Shown here: positions 1 to 10,379 of the stretch, piece by piece
Position numbering within the stretch: position 1 is the stretch's first letter
How the letters are laid out: the number at the start of each line of letters is the position of its first letter
Assembly: GCA_032629725.1 (NCBI GenBank)
Contig: JAFEVB010000002.1
Location: 2,666,001-2,730,000 of the forward strand
DNA length: 64,000 bases
DNA from: Gremmenia infestans
Lineage: Eukaryota; Ascomycota; Leotiomycetes; Helotiales; Hamatocanthoscyphaceae
Reading direction: 5' to 3'
Translations under genes and position numbers: made by a program
Notes under the pieces: generated by a model
Seen by the model: only the letters and a program-made list of their open reading frames with translations
The model's database searches: none
What the model was told of the DNA's origin: nothing

Positions 1-1601
1 AAGTCATGGTAGCATCTCGCGACGTTTGTTGGGAATTGGATTGCGCAGCTCATCTTGTCATCGTAATGGGGACTCAATACTATGAGGGCCGGGAACACCG
101 ATATGTGGACTACCCATTGAGCGAGGTCCTGCAGATGTTTGGCAAAGCTTCACGTCCACTTGTGGACAAACTCAGCAGAGGAGTTTTAATGGTACCAGCT
201 GTCAAGCGCGAGTACTATAAGAAATTCTTGAATGAAGCTCTGCCAATTGAAAGTCATCTTCAGGTCTACTTACACGATGCATTTGTATCGGAGATCAGCA
301 CCAAAATGATCGAGTCTGCTGATGATGCAATCAACTGGACGACCTTCACCTACTTCTATCGCCGGCTTTTAGCAAATCCGAGCTACTACAGCCTTACAAA
401 CACATCGCACGAGGGCCTCAGCACGCACTTGTCTGACCTTGTTGAAACCACCTTGAAGGACCTGGCAGAGTTCAAGATCATTGATTTAGATGAAGAAGAT
501 GACTCCGTGACACCTTTAAATGCTGCTATGATCGCTGCATACTACAACATCTCTTATATTACTATGCAAACCTTCTTACTGTCACTCACTGGGCGGACAA
601 AGTTGAAGGGTATCCTAGAGATCATAACATCAGCAACCGAATTTGAATCCATTCCGATCAGAAGACACGAGGATAGTCTCATCCGACGCGTCTATGATCG
701 AATTCCAGTCAAGATGGCCCAGCCCAGTTACGACTCGCCCCACTTCAAGGCGTTTGTGCTCCTTCAAGCACATTTCTCAAGGATGCAACTTCCCATCGAT
801 CTGGCGAAGGATCAGGAAATCATATTAACAAAGGTCCTCAGCTTGCTTAGCGCCACTGTTGATATATTGTCTTCTGACGGCCATATCAACGCCATGAACG
901 CAATGGAGATGTCTCAAATGGTTGTGCAGGCCATGTGGGATCGTGATAGTCCTCTAAGGCAGATCCCTAACTTTACTCCGGAGGTTGTCAAGGCCGCAAA
1001 TGACTTTGGGTATGTGTCCCTCCTAGTTAATAAACGTATGTTTACTAAAACTGACCCCTTTTACAGTATAAAGGACGTATTTGAATTTATGGAGGCTATG
1101 GACCCTTCCGAAAACCCCAACTACGAAGCTCTCATCAAGCGACTGGGTCTGTCGCAATCTCAGTTGGGACAAGCAGCCAGTTTCACGAACAATAAATACC
1201 CGAATATTGAACTTGACTTCGAGGTTGAGGATCCGGACGAGATTACCGCCGGAGCGCCTTCGTATCTTAAGGTTAAGATCACACGAGAAGTGGATGACGA
1301 GGATGAGTCGACGGATGTGGACACAACTGTTCACGCGCCATTCTATCCAGTGAAGAAAATGGAGAATTGGTGGCTGGTTGTCGGCGAGGAGAGCTCAAAG
1401 ACCCTGCTCGCGATCAAGCGCATCACAATAGGAAGGTCTTTGAACGTGAAACTGGAATACACCGTCCCGACACCTGGAAAGCACGAGCTCAAGCTATTCC
1501 TCATGAGCGACAGCTATAGTGGGGTCGATCAAGATCCGAGCTTTTCTGTTACTGTGGCCGAAGGCATGGAGGAAGATGACGAGGAATCGGGCGAAGAGTA
1601 A
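1..1601 (+). CDS. BRR2: Pre-mRNA splicing helicase Brr2, C-terminal part (5' truncated by window edge)
   Basis: C-terminal segment of the U5 snRNP DExD/H helicase that unwinds U4/U6 in the nucleus. The visible part holds the end of the second helicase cassette and its Sec63 unit: TQYYEGREHRYVDYP, the DVLQM-like EVLQMFGKASRPL, the ESHL segment, the RMQLP helix, and the final Ig-like domain ending in MSDSYSGVDQD and an acidic tail. The reading frame is open at the left edge, so the start lies outside the window. A 57-nt intron is inferred at 1010-1066 (GTATGT...TTACAG); splicing gives the family-like DFGIKDVFEFM. Because the intron is a multiple of three and has no stop, retention would simply insert 19 residues. 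Tandem with the PWWP gene downstream. Family assignment is very secure. Confidence 0.95.
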   Translation, partial: VMVASRDVCWELDCAAHLVIVMGTQYYEGREHRYVDYPLSEVLQMFGKASRPLVDKLSRGVLMVPAVKREYYKKFLNEALPIESHLQVYLHDAFVSEISTKMIESADDAINWTTFTYFYRRLLANPSYYSLTNTSHEGLSTHLSDLVETTLKDLAEFKIIDLDEEDDSVTPLNAAMIAAYYNISYITMQTFLLSLTGRTKLKGILEIITSATEFESIPIRRHEDSLIRRVYDRIPVKMAQPSYDSPHFKAFVLLQAHFSRMQLPIDLAKDQEIILTKVLSLLSATVDILSSDGHINAMNAMEMSQMVVQAMWDRDSPLRQIPNFTPEVVKAANDFGYVSLLVNKRMFTKTDPFYSIKDVFEFMEAMDPSENPNYEALIKRLGLSQSQLGQAASFTNNKYPNIELDFEVEDPDEITAGAPSYLKVKITREVDDEDESTDVDTTVHAPFYPVKKMENWWLVVGEESSKTLLAIKRITIGRSLNVKLEYTVPTPGKHELKLFLMSDSYSGVDQDPSFSVTVAEGMEEDDEESGEE

Positions 1602-2347
1602 GATCTTGTTGGCTTCCAGCTGCCAAAAAGTGTGTTGTATAATAGACCGAATATCAGGGAGTGTTTAGAAGAGGAGATACAAGACGAGACGCCTTCCAAT
1701 GGGATCCCTTCCCTTCCCTTGGCTGTCAGTGATTGTGTTGCCTGTAGCACGGGCAGGCGCAGAGTACCCAGCGATTTGTGATTGGCCAGGCTCCCGGTAG
1801 AAGGGGGTTGGGGTTGGGGTTGGTTGCCCCAGATGGCGTTGGCGTTGTTCTCAGAACGTGAGCTTTTTCCAGCACCGACTTTTCTCTTCGATTCCATCTG
1901 TTTTGAGTCATTCTACTTACTATCCAACTCATTGAGACTGCTCTATGCGCAATTGTCCCTTCCCATTGTTCTCTTGTTCTTCTTCTTGATCAAGCGATCT
2001 GCCTGCTCTGCTTCGTATTCGTCGGAATTCATTCCGTTGCATCCATTCAATTGTGTGGTGCCGTCACAATAGGTCGTTCACGAATGTCACGTGCGCGCGA
2101 TCAGCATCGAATATCCAAGATCACGCTAAAAAACGGGCAAGAGTCTCCAAGCGAATCCATCCTTTTTCAATAATCTCCAACTTTCTGCATTGTCAAGCTG
2201 TCGGCCATCAAGGCATCGCCATCGTCACGAGCATCAGCAAGGCCACCATTGATTGCTATCTCTGAAGCCGACCCGACGCGTCCGGTTCTCCGTCCTTCGG
2301 CCCTCGAAAAGCTCCCTCGACAACTTTTTGGTTTCGCGACACGCAAT
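1602..2347. other. Intergenic region, BRR2 terminator / PWWP gene promoter
   Basis: No coding feature is seen. It contains the G-rich tract at 1803-1823 and pyrimidine-rich DNA from about 1870 to 2050. The first ATG of the downstream frame is at 2348, so the 5' leader of that gene lies here. Confidence 0.6.
1803..1823 (+). repeat. G-rich GGGGTT-type tract
   Basis: Three runs of four or five G separated by TT, followed by GGTTG. It is G-quadruplex-prone in principle and lies about 200 nt after the BRR2 stop codon. It is not a fungal TTAGGG telomere repeat. Confidence 0.7.
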
Positions 2348-4470
2348 ATGTCCGAAGACAACATCTCCGCTGCCCCTCTCCCCGAGGTCACAACTCCGGA
2401 GCCTCGCCCCGAAACAGATATACTTCCTGATGTCAAGGATACTGCAGGCGCGAACGACAGCGATGTTGTGGCAAGCGCGCCCGAGCCTGAAAAGGAAGTC
2501 GCGCCAGAGGTCTCCGCAGAAACCGCGGATGGTATGTTTGCTTTCCTCTTTTCACTTTCCTCTCCGTATTCTATTCAATTTGCTGATGCATATCGATCAC
2601 TTTTCAGCTCCTGCGACCGACACTACAAACGGCGACCAAGCCTCTGACAAGCTCATCGAAGACAAAGCAGTCGCCATCTCACAAGAAACCGAAATGAAGG
2701 ACACCATAATGGACAATGAAGCTGCCTCAGCTCCAGTATCCGCCAGCGAGTCTGCAGAGCTCGCTGTTGCTACCCCAGCCTCGAGTAGCAAGGCTAAAGC
2801 CCCTCGACGCAAATCTGGAGTCCCGGAACACAAGGGCAAAAAGCTCAACAGGAAGGCTTCTAGGGTAAAGATGACACATACAGATGCTAAGCCGGGCGAC
2901 TACTTCTTTGTCAGACTGAAGGGTTTCCCATTATGGCCGGCAATCGTTTGTGACGAAACGATGCTCCCAGAACCCCTGTTGAAATCGCGACCTGTAACTG
3001 CAGCAAGAGCAGACGGCACGTATCGCGAGGATTATGAAGATGGAGGCCCCAAGGAGAAGGATCGCACCTTTGCTATGATGTATTTGCACACGAACGAATT
3101 GTAAGTCGTTGAGTAGTCGTCATTTTACACACTGCTAATTGCTCCTAGTGGCTGGATTCCTAATTACGATCTCCTTGACTTGAATCCGGATGAAGTTGCT
3201 ACCAGCGTCGCGCCAAGCACGCGGAAAGACCTGGTTGCTGCCCATCAACTAGCTGCGGAGCAGCATGATTTGGATTATTTCAAGCAAATACTTAAGAATT
3301 TTGTTGAGGCGCGCGCCGCTGAGGCAGCTGCAAAAGAAGCTTTCCGCGCTGCTAAGGCAGCAAAGAAGTCTACCCCCAAGAAGGCAAAAGTTATCGCAGA
3401 CGTCGATGGCGATGTCGACATGGAAGACGCTACTGGTGAACTTGAAAACGAAGAACTGGATGTCGCAGGATCTGTGAAGCCTGCGAAGCCTACAAAGAGC
3501 AAGAAGCGCAAGTCGGATGAAGACGCTGAGGTAGATCGTCCCTATAAGCTACTTCATTTTAATGCTGATATTAACCAAGACTTCACAGCGAACCGACTCC
3601 GTCAAGAAACCAAAGACCACAATTAAGCTGAACACCCCAAAAGCCAACGGTACAGCTACACCAAAATCTTCCAAAGACTCCGCTGTTAAATCGACTAAGC
3701 CGAAGACAAAAAAGTCTGCTGCGAAAGTCGCTGCCAGCCCTGAAGCAGTTATGCCAAAGGAACCAGAGCTCACACCCGAGGAGAAGCAGATTAAGAAAGA
3801 GGCAAGTTGTATCTGACTTGTTCCCAGAATCTGATATTAATTGTTCTTTAGAAAGAGATATTGTTCTTGCGACATAAGCTTCAGAAAGGCCTGTTGACCA
3901 GAGATCAAGAGCCAAAGGAGGAAGAGATGAAGCAGATGTCCGAATTTGTGACCAAATTAGAGGGATACGCAGACCTCGAAGTCAGCATTATCAGAGCCAC
4001 AAAGATCAACAAGGTTCTTAAGGCAATTTTGAAAATAAACACTATCCCCAAGGAGGACGAGTTTCAGTTTAAGCCTCGATCTACCGCCCTCCTCGACAAG
4101 TGGAACAAGCTTCTCGCGAGCGAGCAGAGTACGCCTGTTGGTGGGGCATCAGCAAACGGCATTGGATCTGAAGCCAAGCCAAGCGCAGAGGACACGAAGC
4201 CCTCTTCAACAGAGCCTACTAATGGTGTGAAAGAGGCGACCGAGGAGCCAAAGGTGGATGCCAAAATTGACGAGCAGCCCGCACCCGCTGAAACTTCAGC
4301 TTCCGAGGCAAAAGAGGAACCCAAGGCTGTAGATGCCGCAGCGTCGCCTGTTGAAGAACCCTCAAAGGTATGCGAGATTCTCTAATCGCCCAGTAATTTG
4401 GTTGGGCATGAGATTGACTGAAATACAGGAGGCAGTGCCAGAGCCAGCTCCAGTCGAGCCTGTCGCTTGA
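2348..4470 (+). CDS. PWWP-domain chromatin protein with C-terminal LEDGF/TFIIS-N-like helical domain
   Basis: Exons inferred: 2348-2531, 2608-3100, 3149-3530, 3589-3801, 3852-4367, 4429-4470 (609 aa). The ATG at 2348 is the first in frame. Residues about 1-175 are acidic and low in complexity. A PWWP domain follows, beginning PGDYFFVRLKGFPLWPAIV, with FGWIPNYDLLDLNPDE after intron 2; such domains bind methylated histone tails on DNA. Then comes a Lys/Ala-rich linker, then a helical block (EILFLRHKLQKGLL, then LEVSIIRATKINKVLKAI, ending LLDKWNKLL) that resembles the TFIIS N-terminal / LEDGF integrase-binding fold, then an acidic tail. Intron 4 (3802-3851) starts GCAAGT, so it is a GC-AG intron; frame on both sides requires it. 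Likely a nuclear reader of transcribed chromatin, comparable to fungal Ioc4/Pdp or animal LEDGF/HRP2. The precise orthologue is uncertain. Confidence 0.85.
3802..3851 (+). other. GC-AG intron in the PWWP gene
   Basis: The 50-nt intron begins GCAAGT and ends TTTAG. The upstream exon ends KKE in phase 0 and the downstream exon continues KEILFLR. There is no nearby GT that keeps the frame. GC donors with otherwise perfect consensus are the expected minority type in fungi. Confidence 0.8.
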
Positions 4471-5163
4471 TTGGCCTAATATCTCGGCATCGAGACTGAT
4501 GGATGATAATCTTTCTAGTAACGATTGAGCGCCATGAACCTTCAACGAGAGGATTGAATAACGACCCTACAGATCGCGTTTGCTTGGTGTTACTCCTTCT
4601 CCCAGCGTTTGTCTAGAGAATGCAAGCCTTTGGGGGTATATCCGTCACCGGTTCACGACTGCTTTTGCGATTTTATCTCGCATGTAACACTACACAATAC
4701 CGGAGCTTCATCTCCTGGTAGGAAGCTGCTTAGTATGCCATAGCTCAATGTACAAATTTGATTTCCTAAAATTGCACTACCGGAGGGAGGTTGAGAAGTT
4801 GGGGTAGAAAGGGTCTGGCTTTCTCATGGACGTTCGCTCTTAGTCTAGTTGGTATGGAATGGTACGTACGGTATGGAATGGTAGTCCTCGACTTGCGCAG
4901 GCAATAAAATTCTCGAATTATGCACAAATCCACATATATATTAGAGTGTGTGATGAATGGAAATATCTTCACTGGATAGACAATTGCATATGAGTTGGTA
5001 TTAAGGTATGTTTGTCTAGCCAGGCAAAGGCGGTGGCCAAATCAAGTAATTCGTAGCGTGCCAAATCTGGCAGAATTGCGAAATTTATTTTGCGACAAGT
5101 CCCCCTCCACTTCCTCGATTCGGAGTTTCCATTTATATTTCAACCACAACCCCAAGAACAAAT
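4471..5163. other. Intergenic region between PWWP gene and RCL1
   Basis: No gene is seen. It contains short GGTATGGAATGGTA-type repeats near 4850-4885 and AT-rich sequence with the RCL1 leader at the right end. Confidence 0.6.
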
Positions 5164-6375
5164 ATGACGACCCCAAACCCCGGATTTTTACGCTTCACGA
5201 CGCATAAATCCCTCACCCAACGCCTTGTTCTCTCCACACTGACAGGACGGCCTATACACGTATCCCAAATACGCTCCTCGTCCCCTACAAACCCCGGACT
5301 CGCGCCTCACGAAATATCCTTCCTCCGACTCCTAGACAGCATAACCAATGGCTCGTCTCTACAGATATCATACACGGGAACAACCTTCACGTACATTCCT
5401 GGTCTCATTACCGGAAGCGTGGTCAATAGCGGGGATGTGGTGAAATGCGCATTACCCGAGAGCTGTCGGCGGGGTGTCAGCTGGTTCTTAATCCCGCTGT
5501 GCATGCTGGCTCCATTCTCAAAGGCGCCGCTGAACGTCAGATTTGAGGGTGAGGGTGTCATCACGAGTGCGACGGAGACGGGGGATGTGTCTGTGGACAG
5601 CGTGAGGACGGCGATATTGCCGCTGTATGAGCAATTTGGGATCACGGGCGCGAAACTGGAGTTGAGGGTGCTGCAGAGGAGTTGTGCTGGCTCGGGGGGC
5701 AAGGGGGGAGGTGGGGTGGTGGAGTTGAGATTTGGTAGTCAGGTTAGATTGCCAAAGACGCTGCATATGAACCGGAATCCGGGGCGTGTGAGGAAGATTA
5801 GAGGTGTGGCATATTGTACGGGTGTGAGCGCGAGTGGTAATGCGAGGATGATTCATGCGGCGAGGGGAGTGCTGAATCCATTGGTTGGGGATGTACATGT
5901 GGCGGCGCAGTATGATCAAGCTCCTCTTATATCGAGTGGGGATAGAAATGATCCCGGGAAGAAGAAGAGAACAGGAGTAGGGTTTGGGTTGGCGTTGATT
6001 GCGGAGAGTAGTGCTGAGGGGGTCATATACTCGGCGGATGTGGCGGCACCCAGTTCTGGGGGTGTGACACCTGAGGATATTGGAAAGCAGTGTGCATATC
6101 AGCTACTGGAGAATATCTCGCAAGGAGGATGTGTTACCAGGGTTGGTGCTGGGACTGTGCTCACACTGATGGCCATGGGATCGGAGGACGTTGGAAGAGT
6201 GAGGTTAGGCAGAGATGTGCTTGGTACGGAGGATGTAATACTACTGGGAAGGGATCTGAAGAAGTTTGGAGCAAGTAGTTGGGGTATGAGGGATGCAGAA
6301 GATGATGAAACTGGAGACATCATAGTCAGCGTCAAAGGAATAGGCGTAGGAAACGTAGGGAGAAAAGTAGCGTAA
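5164..6375 (+). CDS. RCL1: rRNA processing protein Rcl1 (RNA 3'-phosphate cyclase-like)
   Basis: Intronless, 403 aa, the usual length for this family. Family marks are FLRFTTHKSLTQRLVLSTL at the N-terminus, then GLAPHEISFLRLLDSITNGS, SYTGTTFTYIPGLITGG-like SYTGTTFTYIPGLITGS, and the cyclase-family insert. Rcl1 is a nucleolar partner of the GTPase Bms1 in the SSU processome and is needed for early pre-18S rRNA cleavages. It lacks cyclase activity. A GRDLKKF motif near the C-terminus (R363, D364, K366 here) corresponds to the Arg-Asp-x-Lys triad discussed as functionally important in yeast Rcl1. A Gly-rich loop (residues about 179-188) is unusually long in glycine. Convergent with the Dsc4-like gene 217 nt downstream. 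Confidence 0.93.
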   Translation: MTTPNPGFLRFTTHKSLTQRLVLSTLTGRPIHVSQIRSSSPTNPGLAPHEISFLRLLDSITNGSSLQISYTGTTFTYIPGLITGSVVNSGDVVKCALPESCRRGVSWFLIPLCMLAPFSKAPLNVRFEGEGVITSATETGDVSVDSVRTAILPLYEQFGITGAKLELRVLQRSCAGSGGKGGGGVVELRFGSQVRLPKTLHMNRNPGRVRKIRGVAYCTGVSASGNARMIHAARGVLNPLVGDVHVAAQYDQAPLISSGDRNDPGKKKRTGVGFGLALIAESSAEGVIYSADVAAPSSGGVTPEDIGKQCAYQLLENISQGGCVTRVGAGTVLTLMAMGSEDVGRVRLGRDVLGTEDVILLGRDLKKFGASSWGMRDAEDDETGDIIVSVKGIGVGNVGRKVA

Positions 6376-6592
6376 TAAAACCACTTTCCAAGGTCTCTTC
6401 TAATATCCTCATCTTAGTGTTGCAATGAGTTCTTAGTATTTCGAACTACCTGGGTGCTCAATCCAAGAGAAATACGCTCCTAAACACATCCAACTTCGGA
6501 AGCCTAAATATTAGATCATTTAGAGTATCTCTTGGGTATATTTCTCGCTTCAGGTCGTTATTAGTATCCACATATAAAATACAAGGCCATCC

Positions 6593-7649
6593 TCACGCCG
6601 TCAAAGATCGCTGAAGCTGCAAATTCGTAGCGTTCAATCTCCTGTTAGCTGCCACAGCAGCAAAGCCTGCCGAGAACCCAGCCGTCTGCAGCGCCGACCC
6701 TGTCGCATTTCCATAATCGTTCCACTGTGTCCTGATATTTTGCAAGATGTGGAAATCAGCTACAATAGCTGTGCCGGACCAAAACGTATCCAATGCATCC
6801 TCTTCTCGCTCTTCTGGGGGAGGCGGCTCGGCCAGTAGGCGGGCACGTTCTTCCTCGAGATCTGTGGGTATCGCCGAAGATGGTCCATCTTCTCGAGGGG
6901 GTAAAGGTTGCAGCTCTATGTCCCCATTGTTCCTAACGGCGTCTCTCATCATCCCTCGTTCCTCGGCATCGTGGTCCTGACTCGCAGACACTGTGGACCT
7001 TGGCTCATTCGTAACTGGATTCGGTAAATGGAAAGCCTTTAGCACTGCCACAAGCCTCTCTCTCTCGATATGTACAGCCAGCATAAAGCATTGCAAGACG
7101 AGGACGAGTACATCTAGCAAAAGTAAATGGATCTTCGATGTAGGTCCCTTTTGCCCTATTAAATCAATTATGATGCCCCCGTGTAAATACCCTCTCATAG
7201 CCTCCCCAGCTTCAGATCTTGCCGTAAATACATGGAGCAGAAAACAGATGATGTTGGGTCCGAAGATGGCGCCTATATAAGGTCGATGTTGCGGCATAGC
7301 TGGGATGAAGTTTGGTTTGGGCGAAAGGAACATCATTTGGTTCAAAGCTCGAATGAGAAGGCGGAAGAGTGAGCAGCTGGCCAATGTGTTAGCATGGCAA
7401 GTACCGTACTTGTACATGGTAGGGGTGAGGGTGAGAGACTTACTCCATGTAATATAGAATGCATAGCTCGACATAGATCAGCACATCGAGATTCTGCATC
7501 AGGGTATCGACAAACTCGAGCTTCTTTCTCGTCTGCTCCCGCGCGCTCTTCTGCGCCGGCGAGAGTTTGGCATCTTGCCCTGAAGGAGGAGCGGCTGCAT
7601 CTATGGGCGAGAGATTGTCCGTCGGGGGGAGGGGCTCATCATTGTTCAT
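6593..7649 (-). CDS. Dsc4-like membrane protein (DUF1746), Dsc E3 ligase complex subunit candidate
   Basis: Exons on the minus strand: 7444-7649 and 6593-7376 with a 67-nt intron (GTAAGT...GCCAG), 329 aa. The N-terminus is Pro/Ser-rich, followed by a basic helix (KLSPAQKSAREQTRKK) and LEFVDTLMQNLDVLIYVELC, the start of the DUF1746 membrane domain. Further hydrophobic segments are at about residues 70-170 (IGAIFGPNIICFLLHVF and IHLLLLDVLVLVLQCFMLAV). The C-terminal half is acidic and cytosolic-looking, ending with a hydrophobic-Ala segment. In fission yeast the protein carrying this domain belongs to the Golgi Dsc ubiquitin ligase that cleaves SREBP. The role here is inferred from the domain only. 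Confidence 0.75.
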
Positions 7650-8193
7650 AGCGTGATGGGACTCATCGGGAGTTTCTTTTGGGGCAGATGTTGGTTGACC
7701 TCACATGATTTGGGTAGCAGAGATAGGAGATGTTTCACTACCAATGTTGGAGTGATGGTTTAGCTGAATATCCTTAGTAGTGAGATTGGATTGGGGGCAT
7801 GCAATGGGACTGGATATTAGAAGGAAGCGACAGGGATTAGAACAGCTTCACGTGATGGGTACGGTATATACTAACCGCGTGTGCATTTTTTGATTACTCG
7901 TACTTCATTTTCGAATTCGAAGCGCATTTTATTGTTCGGAATTTATGTATACTCCTATAATGTTTGACGGCCTTTTCCATAAAAGGCCCGCCAATTAAAA
8001 GTACTTGATTCTTTGTTGTACTTCCTTCCTTGTGCTATATATAACACCGGCATTCATCATTATTAACGTTTTGTAACCTACACTTATAAGGTACTGGACA
8101 ACATAAAGCGACACTTATTTTCATCAACTTTCGGTCCCCCATTCCGCCTAGGATATTATTATAAATCCTACCAGCACAATCAAACTACTGTAC
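7650..8193. other. Intergenic region, AT-rich
   Basis: Divergent space between the Dsc4-like gene and the 2EXR relic. From about 7860 the sequence becomes clearly AT-rich with no open frames. No regulatory motif was recognised. Confidence 0.6.
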
Positions 8194-8582
8194 CATGCCA
8201 CCCCGAAGACGCGCAGTAGTAAACTACCAAGGCCGACCCTCGAGCTTCAGCTCGGAGTCCGCGTCAAAGCAGTCTAAGTAGATATAAAATAAGATTCCAC
8301 CCAACGCGTCTTTTCCTCTAACCGCAAGATACCTAATCTCCTACACGTATCCCATATATCCGGGCGCGAAGGCCTCAAGCACTACCGTCTAAGCTTTGCC
8401 TCCAGCCCAGCATTCGCACATATTTACTTCAATCCCGAGCTCAATACCGCGTACTTCACTTGGTCATCTCTAGGCGTTTCACCAGGCGTCGGGGCAGCAA
8501 ACTCGGCGACGATGATTGCGAGTCAGTGCGCTTCACGAACCTAGAGAAAATCGCGGTAGTATGTAACTCGTCCGACCCGTAG
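8194..8582 (+). pseudogene. Decayed 2EXR-domain gene fragment
   Basis: One frame (8299-8544) reads NRKIPNLLHVSHISGREGLK followed by HYRLSFASSPAFAHIYFN and PELNTAYFTW, the conserved core of fungal 2EXR proteins (normally a HVCHESREVGLKHY-like stretch followed by IYFNPELDTVYF). A second frame (8520-8582) reads ESVRFTNLEKIAVVCNSSDP then stop, the usual downstream FTNLEK block. The two are out of frame with each other, the segment between them is far too short, and there is no N-terminal 2EXR half. Only a short 28-codon frame starts at the ATG at 8194. The copy is therefore broken by at least one frameshift plus a deletion. An intact relative lies at 14096-15256. Confidence 0.75.
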
Positions 8583-8856
8583 GTAGGGAAGCAAAACACT
8601 GTAAGAGTTGAGAGGATGCAGTATATGACAAATGTATGAAAAACATTGCTTCGAGTTTTTGGAAGGAAAAAATCTCTCTGGTACTAAGTTGTTTTGTACT
8701 AATGAACAAGCAGTGGAGTATCATGATGCAAAATAACCTACCAGCACCAAGCTTGAATGCAGCGAATAGACGTGACCCAAAAAAACGTGCTCCCTTTATG
8801 TATCCCCAACCATCTCCCTCCAGCATCTCTTCATTTCCCAAATCACCCAACACCGT

Positions 8857-10348
8857 TCAGCCTTTCACCAGTTCCTTCAGTCTCTTCTCAATAATCTCTC
8901 TTCCCTCAAATGTCGACCAAACTTCCGAAGGCGCTTTATTGACAACATCCCAGGCAACAAGTTTATTTGTCAAGTGTGTCAGATCCCTTTGCTTCTTCTC
9001 CCACTCGCTATCTTTTCGGACATTGATCCCTGAACTGATGATAGCCAAAGGAATATGCGGGAGTTGAATAGTCCTTGCGCTACTGACTTCGTTCTTCGTC
9101 AAAGAATCGGCTACTAAAGATTCTTGAAGCTTGGCTTTGATGAACTTTCCGTTTTGGTAAGCTGAGCGGCCATAAACACGGTCTTCTCTGGTGCGGCCTT
9201 TAAAAATAGCACCAGGCAATCGCTCCAAGCCGAGGGGAGAAATGATGCCCCATGCCCAGAGTGTGAAACCCCGGCCAGGGGCACCGATACGGTGCAGGAG
9301 GTCTTCGTGTAGAGGATCTATGAGAAGAAGACCACTGATCTCACGGCCGTGACGGGCAGAGAAAACGCGGCTATAAACGGTACCAATACCAGCGCTTGCA
9401 AGAACGAATGGACCCTCCTCTCCGGCACGGGCCAAAGCCTCAGACAAGGCATCAGCTGCCATGCCGGCGGAGAATGGGGATGGTGCATTATCTGACCACC
9501 CGATTCCGGGACGATCCGAGTAGCAGTAACGGCTGATGCTCCCGTTGGCAACTGCACCCAGAGCGATTTGGTTCATTCCTCCAGCAAATGGTCCATCGCC
9601 GGCATCGAATAGAACAGTTGGAATTGTCTTGCCCCTTGAATCGATTGAGCTCCCTTCACAGAAAACATGGATTTGGTACTTGTCGCCATCAACGTAGTAA
9701 CGCTCTCCTGGCGGAGCGAGAGAAGCATCGCGAGATCGAAGGATCAAGGTTGCAGACAAGAGAACTGCAACTACAGCTAGAAAGATTAGAATGATAGTAG
9801 AGGTTAAAACAGAACACCATTCCCGGAGGGTGCGACGAGTTTCCTGGCGGCCAGTCAAGCGTTCTTCTTCCTCGTGCTTGCCCCAAGCGACAATCCTGTC
9901 AGTCAAGACGGTCCAGAAAGTGATGAGGGTAGCCCAGACGATACTAGTAATTCCAACCCAACCTTCTTCAGCACGGAGTTTTGGTACAGAGACAATGATA
10001 ATCAAATCTACCAGTAGAATGAATGCGAGGATCAGACATGTCACTTGCGCTGCCTTGGAGGGTGTGGAGAAGAATAGGAGGACGATGAGCAGGACGCCAG
10101 TGGTTAGAGTTGTGTATGAGAAGTCGAAGAAGCCCGAGCCGCGGCTGTGCATTCCAGGCGGGCTCACGAAGATAGAGACCAGTAGAAGTGTCCACCATAG
10201 GAAAGTTGCAACGGTGAAGATGACAGTGAAATATCTTAAGGCTCGGATGGTCCAGAGATTATATGGTGATACCTTGTACGTATTAGCTCAAAGGGGTTTC
10301 TAGTTGCTGAGAGTGGGAATGATTGTGTTGTGCAGCAATGGCGCAGCG

Positions 10349-10379
<31 letters not shown>

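Noticed and set aside
1803..1823. Interstitial telomere repeat
   Set aside because: GGGGTT is not the filamentous-fungal telomere unit (TTAGGG) and only three units are present.
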